Shown: piece by piece, positions 44,600-56,756 of the stretch | Layout of the letters: every line of letters starts with the position of its first letter | Numbering within the stretch: position 1 is the first letter of the stretch | Assembly: GCA_036936605.1 (NCBI GenBank) | Contig: JAUPFV010000004.1 | Location: forward strand, 136,409,473-136,473,472 | Direction of reading: 5' to 3' | Length of the DNA: 64,000 bases | From: Limnanthes douglasii subsp. nivea | Taxonomy: Eukaryota; Streptophyta; Magnoliopsida; Brassicales; Limnanthaceae | Notes under the pieces: generated by a model | Databases searched by the model: none | What the model saw: the letters and a program-made list of their open reading frames with translations, nothing else | What the model was told of the DNA's origin: nothing | Translations under genes and position numbers: made by a program

Positions 44600-44817
44600 G
44601 CCCCCAAGGGGGTAGCCAAGTTGGTTGAGTATGGCATGCTTGTGACCAAAGGTCATGAGTTTGAGTCCCTCTACATACGCTTTCTCGGCTAAGCCTGTCA
44701 CCTTGTGTGGTTTACCTTCTGGCGTTGGTTTGCAGGCTATCGCGTCAGACTGAGGGTTTACCCTGTGCGCACTCATTGCACTCTGAGTAGCGGCTGCGGG
44801 TTCCCTCCGAAAAAAAA
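44600..44817 (+). mobile_element. tRNA-derived SINE, copy 2, with perfect 15-bp target duplication
   Basis: It has box-A-like GGTAGCCAAGTTGGTTGAG and box-B-like GGTCATGAGTTTGAGTCCC, the same body as 22253-22469, and the CCCTCCG plus poly(A) end. AAAAAAAATGAAACT occurs at 44585-44599 and again at 44810-44824, overlapping the A tail. This is a LINE-type target-primed insertion signature. Confidence 0.92.
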
Positions 44818-44824
44818 TGAAACT

Positions 44825-45950
44825 ATAAAAGCTTCCATGACAAATACAAGTGTTAAGCGCTGAAATGTCCAAAAAGATTATCACCAATGTTAAAAAATTA
44901 TATATTTCAAAAAATGAAAGAGGAAAAACTTTCTGTAACTTCACAGATGATCGGGGATATAATCTGGAAAGTATCAGAAACCACGACAATGGGAGCGATA
45001 AAATAGACGCGAATAATCCAAACTTTATGACCATATGAGTTACACCTATTTAAAATCATCGACAACTATGCTGAACCTATTTAAAATCATCCACAACCAT
45101 GCTAAATTGAAACGATTATAAAAAAACTGAAATAAACATCAAACTATTTGAGAGGCAAATAAATAATAAAAATTGTGACGAGTAGAGAGACACATTAAAC
45201 TCAATTAGGATTTCTAAAAACTGAAGAAAAAGCATTTATTGTAAAGCCGAATAATTTTCTTATTTAATATTTATATATATAGTTTATTTCAATTAATAAT
45301 AAATATTGCATTCAAACGGATACAGCGGTACAATGAACACCAATTTTCAAAATGTTGATCATGCCTTCTTGTACGGAATAAGTCAAGAATGCATACTTGG
45401 CTCTTTCTTATAATTTTATAAGTGTATTTACTGCAAAAGAAGTATATAATTTCATTAGATACTCTTATTACTTTTTTGTCATAGAAATATTATGATGAAC
45501 AATCATCCTTCGAAGCAAAAGAATTATGACAAAAAAGTAAAAGTATAAATGAGATTTTTAAAAATAAAAAAAATTATAGAAATTAATTATCTTTTCATTT
45601 AATTCAATTATAATTCTTTTATTATTTTTTCAATCTACATTATATATTAACGAATGTACGAGTGACTTATAAAGATTTTAAAATAATGAATATACTGGTA
45701 AAAACTCAAATGGAGAAGAAATCAAATGTCTTAAAGTATTGCATAGCAAGAACATACCGAGTGATTCAGATGAGTCAACAAGTCGTAGTTAAGTTGGATG
45801 AATCTTCAATTTCCCCACACGAAAATTTTATTTCTACTCAATTGGATCATCTTTCATAAGATATAAAAAAAGTGAATACATTAGAAAAACAAGCAGATAA
45901 CAATTAAACTAAAAATGAAATAAAAAACTTTTACAATGCTTCACCTATGT
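44825..45950. other. AT-rich intergenic stretch, no gene recognised
   Basis: A short frame at 45662-45859 has no motif. A two-copy phrase CTATTTAAAATCATC(G/C)ACAACTATGCT is at about 45047-45105. Confidence 0.5.
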
Positions 45951-46110
45951 CTTTTTCTAATGCAATATATATGTTTTTCTCAATCACCTTCAGACATAAG
46001 AATCTCTATAGTTTTAGGTTTTAATAAGGTGTGTTTCTGATCAATCACGCTATTTCTAACGCTAAAAGGAGCTTCTGAAGCAACCGTTGTAATGAGGATG
46101 GATAATATAT

Positions 46111-47209
46111 GGCCAAAGCTATTTCCTCCATGTTATTTTTTATTTCCTCCATCATTCAAACTTTTGAAAACACTAGTGACTTGCTTTTACCAAATTACCC
46201 TTATTTTTATTTCAAATTTAACACTAGATGTCATTGATCTAATAGATAGTCTTATATGAAAAAACACACCAATAACCTAACTTTAATCCAACATATATGA
46301 TTCTACTTCTAAAATTAACCCTAAAACAAAGAAATTCAATTTCATTGAAGATTAATCATGTAAAATGAAAGAATCCAAACTAAACCGGAACAAACAAGGT
46401 AATTTAATCTTTGTTTTATAATCTTTGTTTTTATGTTTTACGAAACTTCTTTTTTTCAGCCAAACCTGATTTCTGCAGTTCTGAACGAAAAACAACTGAT
46501 TCTGAGACGGTATCTCGGAATCAGTTGTTTTGTTCAGAAGCAACTATTGCTAGCCAAAAAATTTAAACATTAGCGAAAGCATGTGATTCTCAGAGGTCAT
46601 CTCGGAATCGCATGATTTTTTTAACTACAAAACATGTGATTCCGAGATGGCCACTCGGAATCAGATGTTTTGCAGTTAAAAAAAAGCATATGATTCCGAG
46701 ATGGCCTCTCGGAATCACATGCTTTCGCTAAAAAAAACAGAATATAAAAGAACAGCCATATGGTCACAAAATCGAACAAAACTCGAAAACCGATCCAACC
46801 AAAAGTATAAACCCTAATCGAACCCTAAATCTACCAAATAAGAACCCTAATTGAACATAAATCTACCAAATAAGAATCCTAACCTAACAAGAAGATTCAT
46901 GGCCAAAAGAAACTGGAAAACAAAAGACAGTAGAAAACTTAAGAGATTAGAGGTTTGAAAAGAAATTGGAAAACAAAAGAAAGTAAAAAACTGAAGAGAG
47001 ATATAAGTATGGTTTTTTTCTTTGAATTTGTTAATGGGTAGGATAATAGAATAAATGGGTAGAATAATGGCATTCTTGAAAATGAAAGAGATAGAATAAA
47101 TGGGTAGAAGGACAAATGTATAATTTCCTTTATGGAGGAAATAACAAGATGAGGTTAATTTCAAATTATTGAGGAAATAAAAATTATCATGGAGGAAATA
47201 GCTTTGGCC
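46111..47209. mobile_element. Non-autonomous TIR-type MULE, 1.1 kb
   Basis: The terminal inverted repeats start GGCCAAAGCTATTTCCTCCA at both ends and remain similar for about 45 bp. The 9-bp duplication ATAATATAT is perfect (46102-46110 and 47210-47218). The interior has no gene but contains the palindromic array at 46491-46732. The low terminal divergence suggests a younger insertion than its neighbours. Confidence 0.92.
46491..46732. repeat. Palindromic array GATTCCGAGA-N5-TCTCGGAATC in the small MULE
   Basis: Four imperfect palindromes lie near 46491-46528, 46578-46615, 46629-46670 and 46685-46725. The typical form is TGATTCCGAGA, TGGCC, TCTCGGAATCA, often preceded by ACATG and followed by CATGT. 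AGCGAAAGCATGTGATTC at 46573 and its complement near 46730 also pair over the whole block. Confidence 0.85.
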
Positions 47210-47620
47210 ATAATATATCATTAGTCATGATGGTAAGCATATGATATTTTGGAGCATTAAGTATTTCACCAAGTCATAATATCCAACCATGCCTTGTCTT
47301 CAAATTTATTTGGCTTCTCCTTCAAATAGGACTAAAGATCAGTCTAAGTCTCGTTGTCCTTCTCCAGGATCATTTGTTGTTTAAAAAGAATGAGCAATAA
47401 GTTTCTGATGTACATCTTGATAGAGTAAAAATAAGTTGTGAAAGTCGGTTGAGATTGACTCTTTTATATATTTAGCCTCAACCTGAACATGATACAAGAA
47501 TGGGTATATCCACTTAATGAACTTCATTTTGTACATGTATCATGTCATAAGGAAACAAAACCTATTTACAACACCCAAAGTCATTTCCTATCTTAAATTA
47601 GAGAAATTAAAAATGAGAAA

Positions 47621-48295
47621 AACTAAAATAATAAAGATTGGTTAATCTATATGTAGTCCGAATGAAATTATTTCTTTACTTCTAATAAAAATAATTATTA
47701 TTAAACTCCTTATAAAAATATGTGTGCTCTTATATATTTGAATTTTATGGATTACAGTACACATGTGAGAACTAACCATGATTCAGGTCAAGTAACTATA
47801 TCTCAAGTATGATTGATAATGATTAACCTCTCATTACACTTACAAACCTAACCATAACCTTAAAACCAACAAAACAAGACATCTCTAAGAAACACACTGC
47901 GTACCAGACATACACCAAATCACATAGCTTTTGTATCAAAATTACTCAATTACTTTACAATAACATGAAAGAAAGACAAGACATGTCCAACAAACACATT
48001 AGAACAAAAGAAACATCAAAATTTACGTAGACTTTTGAAAGAGCAAGATAAAAAAAGGTGTAAAAACACATTAAACCAATCAGATACATTTCAATTCAAA
48101 TATATAAACACAAGTCTGATAAAAAAAGGTTTGTCTTAGTGGTATTTTTTCAATAAAATTACAGATTACATATAGTTTAATGTGTTAATTTAAACTATAA
48201 AAACACTATAAACTACAAAAATAATGTTTAGTACCAAAGAATAAATAATTTGGAATTAGAGATAAGAATCATAATAAAAAGATATTGATTGGAAA
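47621..48295. other. AT-rich spacer, no gene recognised
   Basis: No motif-bearing frame. The left part may continue the decayed hAT remnant, but I could not translate it convincingly. Confidence 0.45.
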
Positions 48296-48960
48296 TAGAT
48301 TACATGTTTGGATTGAAGAGCTTTGGAGTTTTCCCATGTCAAGCAGGACAAGCTTGATCCTAAATATGTAAAGTTTGTTCTGATTTGTTATCTTGAAAGT
48401 GTGAAGGGTTACAAGTTGTGGAAGATGTAACCGGAAAGATCAAAGTTTATAATAAACAAGGGTGTTAATTTTGATAAGACTATTATGGGGATGAAGTGTA
48501 AATACCTGGATGCAAGACAAAAAACAAGGATATACAAAATTTAGTTTGAGATGAAGTCTTCCACTTATGGGAGGGAAGAAGAGAATCAGACTTAAGAACT
48601 TGAAAAAAGTAGAAGTTAAACAATAATTGTTCTAGGTTATTAACTAGCACGAGATATTGAGAGGAGAGTTATTATTCCCCCTAAGATATATGGTTTTGTT
48701 GACCTTATTTGTTATTCTTCGAATCAAGTTGAAGATGTGCAAGACTCATAACCAAATATTTTCAATGAGGCATTCGAAATAAATGATAGGAAAGACTAAT
48801 TGACGGCAATAGAAGAGGATATGCTTTCATTGGAGAAGAATCGGGCTTGGAAGATTGTGCCATTACCTAAGAACAAAATGATAGTTGGTAGAAAGTGGAT
48901 GTTCGAAAAGAAATAAGTTATACTAGGGGTCGAAGCACCATGGTATAAAGCGATACTTGT

Positions 48961-49595
48961 TGGTGAGGATAATTATCACCTGAGGGTAGGCTTAGTAATT
49001 TGGTTGGTGTTTTATAGTAGTGTGTGGGTGTTATGTGTTTAGAGTAGAGAGTAGAGAGATAATTAAGCAGCCTGGTAGCAGTTAATTCTCATTACCCACA
49101 CTTAATGCAGGTGGTTGGGTATTTATACCCTGATGTTTGGGCCCTTATGGGCTTTCGGGTCATATTTAATGGACTCGGGTCATGTTCAAAGACCCATAAG
49201 CTCTAAGTAGGAGAGTAAGTAGCTTTATGAAGAAGTGTTTAGGTTTTTTAGTACTTTTGTCATAGTTCGAACATTCATATGGTCAGAGTGTTCGAAGTGA
49301 TCTGTTCGGTTTGTGTGACCTGTCCGGTCCGGAGTAGGGGTGGCAATTCGGGTGTTGTTCGGCCCGACCCGACCCGGCCTGGCCGGGTTTTATCCGGCCC
49401 GAACTTAGAACGGGTCGGGTCCGGGTTCAAAAAATATAACCCGCAACCGGGCCGGGCCGGGTTCGGGCTCAAGTGTAAAAAAATGGGCTCAAGCGGGCCG
49501 GCCCGAACACGGCCCGCGGACGGCCCATTGCCATCCCTAGTCCGAAGGCACCGATCTATCCTTGTCCGGGGAGCATGCAGAATTCGGACTCATCA
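48961..49595 (+). mobile_element. Solo LTR inserted in the copia RT region
   Basis: It begins TGGTGAGGAT and ends GACTCATCA, and is flanked by perfect CTTGT duplications (48956-48960 and 49596-49600). The copia reading resumes across it. It contains a palindromic TATA-like GGGTATTTATACCC near 49117-49130. No internal retroviral sequence is present, so it is a recombination product. It is interrupted by the MITE at 49335-49539. Confidence 0.88.
49335..49539. mobile_element. hAT-like MITE, 205 bp, nested in the solo LTR
   Basis: The left end is TAGGGGTGGCAATTCGGG and the right end read inward is TAGGGATGGCAATGGGCC. The 8-bp flanks GTCCGGAG (49327-49334) and GTCCGAAG (49540-49547) differ at one position. 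It is very GC-rich, with CCCGACCCGACCCGG-type repeats, in strong contrast to the surroundings. Confidence 0.92.
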
Positions 49596-50616
49596 CTTGT
49601 AGCATAAGGTTTTACTCAAGTTGAATGAATCGATTACAACAAGATCTTTTCACTAGTGGTGAATAATTATTATATAAGGACTTGTTTTGTGAGAAACATC
49701 TATGATAGTTGTGTGTACATAATGAAGAGGGATGCGAAATTAATTATATATCTCATCTTTTATGTAGATGATATCCTTATAGCAAGTTCTGGCAATCAAG
49801 ATATTTAGAGGCTCAAGATGAATTTAAATGGTGAATTTTAGATAAAAGATCTTAGTAATGCAAGGAGGATACTTGAGATGGATATCATAAGAGACTGGAG
49901 TAAAGGTGAGTTATTCTTATCTTAACAGTTACTTGAAAAAAGTGATGAAGCGAATTTGAATGATTGATTCTAAGTTTGTATACACTTCACTAGGCCATTA
50001 GTCAAACTTATCAGTTAAGTAGTGCCCTTAATTTGTGGATGGGAAAAATAAGATAGAGAGTACTTCATATGTAAGTGGAATTTAAAGTATCATCTATGGT
50101 AGTTTGAAGTATACCAAATTTATCCTATGAAATTAGTGTGGTAAGTCGGTTCATTACAAAACCCGGGCCAAGTTCACTGGCAAACTTTAAAACGGGTGTT
50201 CGGATATATTAATGGGTCTTTGAAGGGCGGTCTGAAGACACTAGAACATATCCAGGTAGGAATGCTTTCGAGGGTTATGTGGATGCGGACTATACTGGTA
50301 ATATAGACATTACAAAATCCTTATTGGGTTTTGTGTTAAAATTGTTTAGAACAATAGTTACTTGGAATGCCAATCAATAACATGTTGTAGTATTGTCGAC
50401 AATTTAAGAAGAATACGTAGTCCTTTTTGAAGGGATCAATTAAGTCATATAGTTGAAGGGTATGATTAGAAGAATATGGACTAGTCAAGGATATGTGAAG
50501 ATACATTATTGCAGCGAGGGTATCATTCATTTGGGGAATCATGAGGTGTATCATGAAAATACAAAGCTAATTAATATTCAGTTGCATTTTATTATGGACT
50601 TGATTGAGGCAAAATA

Positions 50617-51439
50617 TAGGGGTGAGATTCGGTCGGTTTTTTGGCATATATTTAAATCAAACCAAACTAATTCGGTTTATAAATTATTAAACCGATTTAT
50701 TATATTAAATTTGGGTTTTTTTTCGGTTTCGGTTTTTTCGGTTCGGTAAGTTTTTCGGTTTGGATATCAATGCAGTTTGGTGCGGTTCGGGTTGGTCGGT
50801 TTGGTTCGATTCGGTCGGTTCGGTTTTTTAATTATTTTTTTAAAAAAATGAATTTAGATTTAATTTTTTTATAATAAATACATTAAACTAATTATTAAAC
50901 TTTTTAATAAAATCATATAATAATATTATCATTTTCGAACCCTTAAAATTTAATTTTCTACCTATATTATTTATCTTTTTTTACATTAACTTACGAAAGA
51001 TAAAAGAAATATTAAAAAAACAATAAAGCATTTTACTATACTCTACATTACTACACCATTTGTCCATTAAAAAATAAAACGAGGCATCTCTTGGGTTCTA
51101 ACTCGTGCCCACATAAAGAGGAGTCTCACCTACATTACTACACCATTTGTCCATTCAAAAATAAAGGGAGTCATCTCTGGAGTTCGAACCTGTGCCCACC
51201 TGGTCGAACCAGTTATATGGTATAGAGGTGGTATGAAATTTATATAAAACATATCTATCGGATTCGGTCGGTTCAGTTTGACTCGGTTTTGGAATCGAAA
51301 AAACTGAAAACCGACCAAAATCTAATTCGGTTTGAAAAATAGAAACCGAAACCGTATTATATTTTTTTTAAACCGACCCATTTCAATTTGGTTTGGTTTG
51401 GTCGGTCGGTTCGGTTTTTTCGGTTTTTGCTCACCCCTA
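50617..51439. mobile_element. hAT-like MITE, 823 bp, nested in the copia remnant
   Basis: The left end is TAGGGGTGAGATTCGGTCGG and the right end read inward is TAGGGGTGAGCAAAAACCG. The 8-bp flanks GCAAAATA (50609-50616) and GAAAAATA (51440-51447) match at seven positions. The termini are dense in TTCGGTCGGTT. A two-copy tandem repeat of about 80 bp (CATTACTACACCATTTGTCC) is at about 51047-51200. Confidence 0.88.
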
Positions 51440-51629
51440 GAAAAATATATCGTGGTAGAAAAATAGAATAAGAAGAAAGTTGAGCAGACATGTTCACCAA
51501 ATCATTACCTAACGCGAAGTTTAAGCATTGCTTGGACTTGATTAAATTCGTTAAAAAGTAGACAGAGGTTAGCAGCACGGTGGTTCGTGGGAAGTTGGTA
51601 TCGCCATCTATTTAAATGCAAGGTGGAGA

Positions 51630-52020
51630 ATTATTAGTTTCGCCTTGGAAAGTTTTAGTAGACAAGGGTCTTCTAGAGAAGGATCTTCTAAACAATGGAC
51701 TTTTTTAGTTGATGGTCTTTTAGACGAGGATCCTGAAGACGAGAGTCTTAAGATAATGTTCCTAATCAGTCGAGAAAGAGGTGGTTACTTCAACATAGTT
51801 AACCAATTCTATTAAGAAGAAATTGATTATGTTTTTTTATCAAGAAAACTAGTATTATAAATACTATTCCTTGCCTTCAAGAAAAGCACGGTTCAAACAA
51901 ACTCAGTAGTTATAGTCTGGAGCATAGTCTTATTTTTATAACTCATGTGAGAGAATCTCTTGTAAAACTTTTTTGTTGAGATAGTAAATTAGTTGTTATC
52001 TCTCTCTCAAATGTAGGTTG
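51630..52020 (+). repeat. Possible 3' LTR of the copia remnant
   Basis: The segment follows a purine-rich AAGGTGGAGA (about 51620) directly after the copia reading end. It has a TATA-like TATTATAAATACTATT near 51852 and the CT-rich phrase typical of plant copia LTR 3' parts (GAGAGAATCTCTTGTAAAA). I did not find its 5' partner, so the exact limits are unknown. Confidence 0.35.
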
Positions 52021-53050
52021 ATTTGAGTGAACTGGATAAACAAATGATTGGGTTGTTTTCTTTTCGCAGGTTTATTTTATTTTTTATTATATTTTATCAT
52101 ATTCCATATTGCATTATTGTTATTGGTTATCTATCTCGATTTTACTTAATACAACAAATTATTGGTGTGAGTTAACCGAATTTCACAATATTTTTAATTC
52201 TACTTAGTTCTTATATTGGAGTTTGTCTTTTTACTTAATAAAACCTTTAACCTGGTTTAGTTTCTAACAATGATGATTGATTCAAACATTTCTAAAGATA
52301 TCATCACTCAACCTCATTTTAGAGCATGACAGATACACAAGACGCTGATAAAATAAACGTATAGCCAACCTATACCAATTGCAAAATTCTAATCTTGACT
52401 TTATGAAAACCAAAACCCTTACCCATTCATCATTTTTGGATTTCAAAAATTTCTTTCTACCGCAAAATGATATTTGGATTTAATAAGCATCTACCAAACA
52501 CACCTATCGAAGTACATGTTTAAGCTTTAGTGCACATGACTTTGAAACAAAAAAAAAAAATTTAATAAAATGTTATATTTCCTCCGTCTCAAAATATAAA
52601 TCATTTTAGAAAATAATTTTTATCCCATCATAAACGTCGTTCTCACGTCAATATAAAATTTAATATTATTTATTAAATTCTACCGATTAGATGTCTTTTC
52701 TGTTGTCGAAATTTTTGGATCCCCAAAACTAAAGGTACGATCCAACAAAACAAAATACAAAATAAAGCTTAATAAAAATACAGCTGGCAGATCGTAGAAT
52801 TTCAAACTTCAAGAGCTACAAAACTATTTTGCAGGCGATGCTTCTATTATATCAATTCTACTTCATCTGTTCTTTATGATACAATGTGTATTAAAAATAC
52901 TGACTAGCCTTATATGGAAAATTATACCATTTTATTACCACAAGCTAAAAACTATGCCTTTGTTATAAGTTAGCAACAACATAAAGCAGGCTAATCCTGA
53001 GCCATGTCCAAATCCCAAAACGGCAACCAATACTAAAGGCCTAATCAAAT
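52021..53050. other. Intergenic DNA downstream of the S-domain receptor kinase
   Basis: No gene. At about 52578 TTTCCTCCGTCTCAAAATATA looks like one end of a Stowaway-type MITE, but the opposite end is not recognisable. Confidence 0.5.
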
Positions 53051-53053
53051 ATT

Positions 53054-56000
53054 TTACCTCGCATCAATTTCCGATTGAGTCAGCTCATTTAGAGTCAAAC
53101 AATTTTGATTTTGTATATTACCTTGCCGTGGGATCTGAAAAGTAAATGAAGGTTCTTTGGGCGGTGGACGATAAGTTTCCGTGCTTAGCATCTGAACAAC
53201 AGAAGGCATGGCTGGCCTATCATTAGGATGGTCTTGGACGCATAACAATCCGACATGTATGCATCTCGTAAGTTCTGGTATGGATATAGAGCTTCCCAAC
53301 AGAGGATCAGAAACATCTAGTATCCTGTCTTCGCTCCACATGTTCCAAGCCTAAAAGAACAATGTATTTGTCAATCTTTAAGCTAGAAAATTACAACTTG
53401 CACTTTTGTACTAGGAAAAAAAATCAAGCTCCAGGTGTTGTTATCATACATAGCCTAAAAGGTTTAGGTGCTCCTCTTGATAATCGTACGATGAGTTCTT
53501 CCTGCTGCTAACAATCTCTAACAGCAACACTCCAAAGCTAAACACGTCAGATTTCTCCGAAAAGATTCCTTGCATGGCATATTCAGGCGCCAAATAGCCT
53601 CTGAATGTACAATAACAACGATTTATTGTAAAATGGTTGCATGAATACATAATGAGGAAAAACACAATTTGTATAGTCCTTTGTGCATGGTCACACTTTA
53701 TCGATATTCAAGTACCAGCAAGATAGACTCTTTCATTTTTATCTAGCATCGCACCATAAACACCTAATATTTACATGGATCGCTGCTATATCCGGTAGTT
53801 TGCCACTTCCATTTGAAACTAATATATAATTAAGCAAAAGTAACATCCAGGGATTGATAGTAAACCACTATTATAGAGTCCAAAAGTATAAAAAGAACCT
53901 ACATAAAAAAAGAGTCAAGTTTAACTCGATCTATAGCCTAGTGAAACAAGATGCTTACAATGTTCCAGCTACCCTGAGAGTATTCGCAAGATCTTGTGTG
54001 GTTTTAAAAGTTCGAGCCAATCCAAAATCGGAGATCTTCGGGTTCATATTATCATCCAAAAGAATATTGCTGACCTTCAAATCTCGATGAACTACTCGTA
54101 AATAAGAATCACGATGGAGATAAACAAGTCCTTTAGCAATGCCCAAGATAATATTGCAGCGCTTAGGCCAATCAAGGAGCAACCTTTTGTTCGAATCTAG
54201 CCAATTATGCCATGAGAAACAATGAACAGCACATTTATAATCACCATTCAAACAGTGGCCTTTTATAAGGGAAAATTAAGACCATAGCGAAATTGAATAC
54301 TGATTGAGGAATTTATGATGCAATTGTAAATAGAAATTTGAAAGGGAACCAACCAAAGAGGAATGTATCCAAGCTCTTGTTATGCATGTACTCATAAATT
54401 AGTAACTTCTCTTCCCCTTCAATGCAGAAACCAAGAATCCGAACAAGATTCCTGTGCTGGAGCTTTGAGATCAACGTAGTCTCGTTTTTGAACTCTTCTA
54501 TACCTTGACCGCCACTTCTAGAGAGTCTTTTAACAGCTATCACCATCCCGTTTTTAAGCTGTCCCTGGAAAGTGGAAAAACAAAATATTGATCAATATAA
54601 CTAGACATTTATTAGTATATCCAAATACAAATTTGGATCGCTATTGTCACTTTATAAACAGGTCCAAATCCACCCTGCCCGAGTTTATTCGCGAAGCTGA
54701 AGTTATTGGTAGCCGCCGCTATATTATTGAAATCATACACCAAGGGCTCTTGTTGTTGGTCAACATCTGAAGCAACTTTGTCCTGGTCATCTGATAGTTC
54801 CTTTTCCTCACCTGATATCATGGACAAGAGCCAAAATAATCAATTTTAACTACCAAGCCGGATATAGGAGTTAAAGAACTAGCTTTTGAACGATTATTGT
54901 TTTTCACGATGCCAGTTTTATTACTAATAAGTATAGCTCTTACCTCTTTGAACTGCTCTCCACCTGAAAACACAATATGTGACAATTCCAAAGAGGACGA
55001 CGAGTCGAGCAATAAAGAGAACTGCAATGAAACCTATCAGTGCATTGTTCCCTGTACCTGGAATGATACAGCACGGTTAAAGAATAGGCGTAAAGAAATA
55101 TAGACCAGCAGACGTGTTGAAAGACATAAACCCCAAGTTCGTACTTTCTAGGTCTAAATTTGCAAGCCGGATAAAAAAGTCCTCTCCTGCATCTGTAAAC
55201 TCCTGCATGTCAATTAGGTCTGTTGTCCAAATATCACACCCAAGTGAGGCCACAAATGAATATGCGATGCAAGAACAATTCCTCATACAAACGTCCTTAC
55301 ACTCGGCATCATTAGTGCTGTCGAACACAAAATAAGGAAAATCAGGAAGTTTCATACCACTAAGTTTTAAAAATCCATCACTACTTTGTTTTCTTGTAGC
55401 CATGTCACTAGTGTTTCTCTCGCAAAGTAAATTATTTCGCCTGACACATCCCCTACTCCAGTTTCCCCGACTCCATTCGTCGTTTGACTTTGGTACAAAC
55501 CCTTCCAAGCACCCACAGATTGGAGATTTTGCTTTATTGCATACTCCAAATTGACCACAAACTCCATAAAGATCACATGTTTCTCCAGGTGCCATCCAGG
55601 TAAGCTGCCACTCATTACGATCATCAATCCAATCAAACAGTGAAAGTGACCCTGTGTATGACAAAACGATTATTCGTATAAAAGAACTGTTGTATGTGTT
55701 GAAAGCAATATATTGGGTTCCCTGCAACGGGTCATACTTCATGTTGAAACCATACAAATATGATCCCCCCATTTCTTGAACCCCGGTGAACCTTGAATCT
55801 TTCCACTGCCCACTTCTCCAATTAGGAGACGATCCATTCCAGATGAACGCTTCAGGTGGCTTCTCCATGGTAATTCCGAGAATATAGTTTCCTGGAGATG
55901 GGTCGTCTATTGATTTCCATGATGATAGATTGCGTCTCTCTCCTGTTTTTGTATTTGACCCTATCATCATGCTAGGCAACCAAGTATCAACGGGATAATT

Positions 56001-56465
56001 GAAGCTTTCCCATAAAGAGATTCCTGATATACTATCTCTCAGAACAAAGTTACCTGTGTCTAAAAGAACTGCCTCTGACTTATTAGATAAGAGGGTAATA
56101 TTGGTTGACCAAACAGTTTTGTCTGTCCCATCTGCAAGCCTTATATTTCCATTGTTGTCTATCTTTAAACTAGCAGATGAATCTGAAGCTGTAAGTGGTG
56201 TCTCCCGGTTGGCCACCCAAACAAATCTTCGAACAGAGATTTTCTTGTACCATAATCCAAGATACCGGTTACCAGAGTCACCAAGACTGAAGAAGCCTAA
56301 TTCAAAGTTTTGGCTGCTGGACACAAGAGTTTCGTTTACAGACATCTGTATGGACGGGCTCAAAATCTCTATCGCAAAGCCGGACGGCAATAGAGAAAAC
56401 ATACTAACAAGAAACATAGACATTAAGACCACGCGATTAAGTGGTAACAAATCCATGCAACGCAT
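53054..56465 (-). CDS. G-type lectin S-receptor-like serine/threonine kinase (SD1 type), seven exons
   Basis: Exons are 56465-55145, 55057-54944, 54811-54651, 54564-54354, 54196-53959, 53600-53450 and 53350-53054. They sum to 2493 bp, giving 830 residues, usual for this family. A signal peptide precedes a B-lectin domain ([20 protein letters not shown]), the S-locus glycoprotein region ([13 protein letters not shown]) and a PAN region ([16 protein letters not shown]). Exon 2 encodes the membrane span ([20 protein letters not shown]). The kinase has [10 protein letters not shown], Lys in [18 protein letters not shown] and APEYAMQG, so it looks active (RD type). The DUF3403-like tail ends SEIDAR. 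It would sense extracellular ligands at the plasma membrane. Met4 is an alternative start. Confidence 0.93.
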
Positions 56466-56743
56466 GATTTAAAAGGGAACACAAGAGTAGTTGAGATGCT
56501 GCTCAAATCATCAGCTCTGGTTGAAGTAGAATTACAAAGCTTCAACTGAATCCCCTTGCGTATAATTTTAACGAACTGATATCTCACAGGTGTACCTAAT
56601 AAAATATAGGATCGCAAATATACAAGGACTGTTGGAGATAAGAGACAGACTAGCTTAAAAATCAAACATGACTAGCATAATGGTGTTTCTTGCTTTTTAA
56701 GAAAGCACCAATTTTTTTGGTTTCCACCATGTGCTCCATTTTT

Positions 56744-56756
56744 TTTATATAGTCAA
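56744..56756 (-). promoter_or_regulatory. TATA box and W-box upstream of the S-domain kinase
   Basis: On the minus strand TTGACT (56751-56756) overlaps directly into CTATATAAA (56744-56752), about 280 bp upstream of the start codon. The position fits a core promoter if the 5' leader is about 250 bp. Confidence 0.45.

Larger units (their letters stand above)
45955..47620 (-). pseudogene. hAT transposase C-terminal remnant, split by a MULE
   Basis: Reading the minus strand from about 47570: KMKFIKWIYPFLYHVQVEAK, then a linker, then KFEDKAWLDIMTW, KYHMLTIMTNDILS, and across the inserted element ITTVASEAPFSVRNSVIDQ and KHTLLKPKTIE. This is the order of the late RNase-H-like region and the dimerisation domain (usual form ILSIPITTVASESAFS). 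Stops and frame changes occur. The element at 46111-47209 interrupts it exactly within its own 9-bp duplication, so the hAT remnant is older. Confidence 0.72.
48300..51620 (+). pseudogene. Ty1/copia retrotransposon remnant (integrase end, RT, RNase H)
   Basis: The order is KLDPKYVKFV and KGYKLWKM (end of integrase), AIEEDMLSLEKNRAWKI and GRKWMFEKK (start of RT, 48810-48920), then after an inserted solo LTR GFTQVE and IDYNKIFSLVVN (49610-49670), the RT active site region IYLIFYVDDILIASSGN (about 49745-49795), then RNase H with GYVDADYTGN-like sequence (about 50275-50300). After an inserted hAT MITE it ends with EQADMFTKSLPNAKFKHCLDL (about 51480-51540). Numerous stops and frameshifts. No gag or 5' LTR is recognised. 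Confidence 0.85.

Noticed and set aside
49279..49602. 107-codon plus-strand frame
   Set aside because: It crosses the hAT MITE and solo LTR boundaries and is created by the GC-rich transposon repeats.
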